In this document: positions 61,875 through 64,000 of the stretch, piece after piece
Layout of the letters: every line of letters begins with the position of its first letter
Position numbering within the stretch: position 1 is the first letter of the stretch
Source of the DNA: VRUE01 sp963728835
GTDB lineage: Bacteria > Actinomycetota > Thermoleophilia > Solirubrobacterales > 70-9
Direction of reading: 5' to 3'
Assembly: GCA_963728835.1 (NCBI GenBank)
Contig: CAVSKZ010000002.1
Location: 1,116,001-1,180,000 of the forward strand
Length of the DNA: 64,000 bases
The notes under the pieces: model-generated
What the model was told of the DNA's origin: nothing
Database searches by the model: none
The model's input: only the letters and a program-made list of their open reading frames with translations
Made by a program: the position numbers and the translations under genes

Positions 61875-63320
61875 TCAGTCCCAGCGCTCGCGACGGATCT
61901 CGCCACCGGCGCCGCGAACGATGTGGACGCCGTCGAGGCCGGGGTCCAGGCGCGGGAAGTCGGCGCGCAGGTGGCCGCCGCGGGACTCGCGTCGCTCCAG
62001 CGCGCAGGCGGCGATCGCCGCCGCCAGCGGGTAGGGGTCGCCGAGCAGCTCCTCCAGCTGCGCGGGACGGCGCAGCGGGCCGGCCAGGTTCCAGACCGCC
62101 TCGCGCGTCGCCTCGGTCGGCGGCTCAAAGCGCCACTCGCCGGGCTCGGGCGGGCTGGGCGCCGGCTTCTCCTCCAGTGCCGCGAGCGCCGCGCGACCGC
62201 CGAAGACAAAGCACTCGCTGAGCGAGTTGGAGGCGAGGCGGTTGGCGCCGTGCAGGCCGGTGCAGGAGCACTCGCCGACCGCGTAGAGCCCGGGCAGCGA
62301 GGAGCGGCCGTCGAGGTCGACCGCGACGCCGCCCATCGTGTAGTGGGCGGCGGGGGCGACGGGGACCGGCTCGGCACCTGGCTGGAGCCCGGCCTCGGCC
62401 AGCGAGTCGAAGACGTTGGGGAAGCGAGCGGGGTCGAGACCGCGCAGGTCGAGCGAGACCGCCTCGGTGCCGTCGGCCGCGAGCCGGTCGAGGATCGCGG
62501 CGGTGACCGCGTCGCGCGGGGCCAGCTCGTCGGTGAAGCGCCGGCCGGAGGCGTCGAGCAGGGTCGCCCCCTCGCCGCGCACCGCCTCGGTTATCAGCAT
62601 GCCGTCGAAGCGGGTGCCGGGGCGGAAGAGCGCGGTCGGGTGGAACTGGCAGAACTCGAGGTCGGCGAGGTCTGCGCCTGCCGCCGAGGCCATCGTCGGC
62701 CCGGCGCCGATTGCTCCCCACGGGTTCGAGGTGCGCTGCCATAGCGCCGCCGCGCCGCCGGTTGCGAGCACGGTCGCGGCGGCGGCGAGCGGCCCGTCCT
62801 CGGTCAGCACCCCGTGGCAGCGCTCGCCGCCGCTCCAGAGCGCGGTCATCGAGGTGCGCTCGAGGACCTCGATCCGCGGCTCGGCGGCGACCATCGCCGC
62901 CAGCTTCGAGGTGATCTCGTGACCGGTGGCGCTGCCGCCGGAGTGGACGATGCGGCGCCGGGTGTGGCCCCCCTCCAGCCCCAGGGACAGCTCGCCGTCA
63001 TCGTCGCGGTCGAAGACGACCCCGCGGCGGAGCAGCTCGTGCACCGCGCCGGGCGCCTCGTCGACCAGCACCTGCACCGCCGAGGGCCGGCAGAGGCCGC
63101 GCCCGGCGGCGATCGTGTCGGCTGCGTGCTGGGCAGGGGAGTCGCCGGACTCCAGCGCCGCCGCGAGCCCTCCCTGCGCCCAGAAGCTGGCGCTCTGCGA
63201 CAGGGGGGTGCGGGAGACGAGGCAGACCGCCGCGCCCTGCTCGGCCGCGACCAACGCCGTCCACAGGCCCGCCGCGCCGCCGCCGACGACGGCGACGTCG
63301 AACTCGGCCCTTGGCGCTAT
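61875..63320 (-). CDS. nadB: L-aspartate oxidase
   Basis: About 481 aa. NadB oxidises aspartate to iminoaspartate for NAD synthesis. The FAD fold FDVAVVGGGAAGLWTALVAA needs an N-terminus upstream of the TTG at 63254, yet no ATG, GTG or TTG exists in frame there. The best fit is the ATA at 63320, which has AGGA 5 bases upstream and overlaps the TAG of the preceding gene. Other motifs: SQSASFWAQGGLAAALESGD, HTRRRIVHSGGSATGHEITS, FCQFHPTALFRPGTR and TGLHGANRLASNSLSECFVF. No nadA or nadC is adjacent. Confidence 0.88.
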   Translation of the reverse strand: MAPRAEFDVAVVGGGAAGLWTALVAAEQGAAVCLVSRTPLSQSASFWAQGGLAAALESGDSPAQHAADTIAAGRGLCRPSAVQVLVDEAPGAVHELLRRGVVFDRDDDGELSLGLEGGHTRRRIVHSGGSATGHEITSKLAAMVAAEPRIEVLERTSMTALWSGGERCHGVLTEDGPLAAAATVLATGGAAALWQRTSNPWGAIGAGPTMASAAGADLADLEFCQFHPTALFRPGTRFDGMLITEAVRGEGATLLDASGRRFTDELAPRDAVTAAILDRLAADGTEAVSLDLRGLDPARFPNVFDSLAEAGLQPGAEPVPVAPAAHYTMGGVAVDLDGRSSLPGLYAVGECSCTGLHGANRLASNSLSECFVFGGRAALAALEEKPAPSPPEPGEWRFEPPTEATREAVWNLAGPLRRPAQLEELLGDPYPLAAAIAACALERRESRGGHLRADFPRLDPGLDGVHIVRGAGGEIRRERWD

Positions 63321-63757
63321 CGCCGTCCTGCCTCTCGCCTGATCGACTCGACCTGGCTGCGAAGCCAGGCGGCCGCGGACTCGCGAGCCCGCGCGCGCTC
63401 GTCGCCGATCGCCCCCTCGGCCTCGGCGGCGCGCTTCTCGGCCTCGGCGATCCGCCTCTCGGCGGCCTCGGCCTGTGCCTCGATCTCCGAGAGGCGCCCC
63501 TCGGCCTCGGCGATCACGCGGTCCTTCGCCTCACGCTCGCGGCGCAGCTCCTCCGCGTGCGCGGCCCGCAGGTCGTCCAGGGCCTGGGAGGCGCGGGCGC
63601 GCTCCTTCTCCAGATCTGTCTCCAGCGCCTCGATCTCGGCCGCGACCTGCTTCTCCGCTGCGCTCGCTGCAGCCGCGGCCTCCTCCAGCCGCTTCTTGGC
63701 CATCTCGACCTGCGCGGTGAGGTCGTCGCCGCCGGGCTGCTTGGTCACGTCACCCAT
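63317..63757 (-). CDS. coiled-coil protein upstream of nadB
   Basis: 146 aa, almost wholly coiled coil: AQVEMAKKRLEEAAAAASAA, IEALETDLEKERARASQALD, then RRIAEAEKRAAEAEGAIGDE. No membrane segment or signal. It overlaps the presumed nadB start by 4 bases and would be co-translated with it. TAGATT 8 bases before its ATG suggests a leaderless mRNA. Function unknown. Confidence 0.65.
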   Translation of the reverse strand: MGDVTKQPGGDDLTAQVEMAKKRLEEAAAAASAAEKQVAAEIEALETDLEKERARASQALDDLRAAHAEELRREREAKDRVIAEAEGRLSEIEAQAEAAERRIAEAEKRAAEAEGAIGDERARARESAAAWLRSQVESIRREAGRR

Positions 63758-63765
63758 CGCCGCTC

Positions 63766-63771
63766 AATCTA
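63766..63771 (-). promoter_or_regulatory. -10-like TAGATT before the coiled-coil/nadB pair
   Basis: It lies 8 bases upstream of the minus-strand ATG at 63757, with no ribosome-binding site. Confidence 0.4.
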
Positions 63772-63796
63772 TTACGCGGCGGGGGTGGCGGTGTAA

Positions 63797-63844
63797 GCGA
63801 ACTGCCGACCGCTGAGATCCCCGGCGTGGATTCGCGCAGTTCGC
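63797..63844. repeat. 9-bp inverted repeat upstream of the AbrB-type gene
   Basis: GCGAACTGC and its complement (63836-63844) flank a 30-base loop. It lies 16 bases before the ATG at 63861 and could be an operator for the AbrB-type product, which commonly represses itself. Confidence 0.45.
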
Positions 63845-63860
63845 CAACATAAGAAAAGGT

Positions 63861-64000
63861 ATGCCGAGAATCTCCTCCAAGCGTCAGGTGACTCTTCCCG
63901 TCGAGACTCTCAAGGCTGCCGGGTTGAAGCCAGGCGACAAAGTGCGGATCGAGTCCGAGCGCCCGGGTCGCATCGTCCTGCACTGTGCCGAGCCCGACCT
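63861..64000 (+). CDS. AbrB/MazE/SpoVT-type DNA-binding protein (truncated by window edge)
   Basis: The first 46 codons are present: MPRISSKRQVTLPVETLKAA, then GLKPGDKVRIESERPGRIVL and HCAEPD. S-S-K-R-Q-V-T-L-P with a following G-L-x-x-G-D-x-V is the swapped-hairpin AbrB domain. Such proteins are either global regulators or antitoxins of VapB/MazE type; a toxin gene (PIN or MazF) immediately downstream, outside the window, would decide. GAAAAGG lies 3 bases upstream of the ATG. Confidence 0.8.
   Translation, partial: MPRISSKRQVTLPVETLKAAGLKPGDKVRIESERPGRIVLHCAEPD

Overview
This is a high-GC, gene-dense bacterial chromosome segment. It most resembles an actinobacterium of the Thermoleophilia/Solirubrobacterales kind. 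The reasons are the actinobacterial CysO/CysM/Mec cysteine route, paired acyl-CoA dehydrogenases, a WS/DGAT wax-ester synthase, an F420-type LLM oxidoreductase, and secreted proteins with the AIVALVV...GTAYAA anchor. The taxonomy is an inference from gene content. I found no rRNA, tRNA, CRISPR array, transposase or phage gene.

Layout. 0-6.3 kb: acyl-CoA dehydrogenases and an LLM oxidoreductase, a block of secreted or cell-wall proteins on the minus strand, and a further acyl-CoA dehydrogenase behind a TetR-type palindrome. 6.3-9.3 kb: cation efflux, an M23 murein peptidase and a Gly/Ser-rich membrane protein. 9.3-13.8 kb: a tight lysA-hom-thrC-thrB operon. 13.8-19 kb: a cupin and a glutamate synthase large subunit carrying a frameshift. 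19-25 kb: coiled-coil, zinc-ribbon/FHA, SRPBCC, lipoprotein, penicillin-binding protein, MarP-like protease and HxlR regulator genes. 25-33 kb: exonuclease VII next to an AddAB-like helicase-nuclease pair. 33-43 kb: mixed genes including SufT-like, IPT/PASTA, FxsA, WS/DGAT, ispH and an uncharacterised membrane/cupredoxin module. 43-50 kb: a SUF iron-sulfur locus in two arms, headed by an Rrf2/IscR-like regulator. 50-53.5 kb: a histidine kinase and NarL-type regulator separated by a DUF559 gene, then htpX. 53.5-57 kb: moeZ-cysO-cysM-mec. 57-64 kb: DUF1802, hydantoinase A/B-type subunits, nadB, a coiled-coil gene and a truncated AbrB-type gene.

Integration. Sulfur and Fe-S metabolism dominate 43-56.5 kb: SufS/SufU mobilise sulfur, SufBCD assemble clusters, and MoeZ/CysO/CysM/Mec make cysteine with a protein-bound sulfur carrier. 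Clusters made here could serve GltB, IspH and the AddB-like nuclease, all in this window. Two suf promoters share an IscR-like motif, and two cysteine promoters share a different 19-base element.

Three themes run through the non-coding DNA. (1) Long near-perfect hairpins at gene ends fall into families; one pair keeps an 18-base loop while both stem arms change together. (2) Many start codons have a TANNNT hexamer only 6-12 bases upstream and no ribosome-binding site, which suggests leaderless mRNAs. (3) Four genes (gltB, the FHA gene, xseB, a redoxin) each contain exactly one extra base, which looks more like sequence error than decay.
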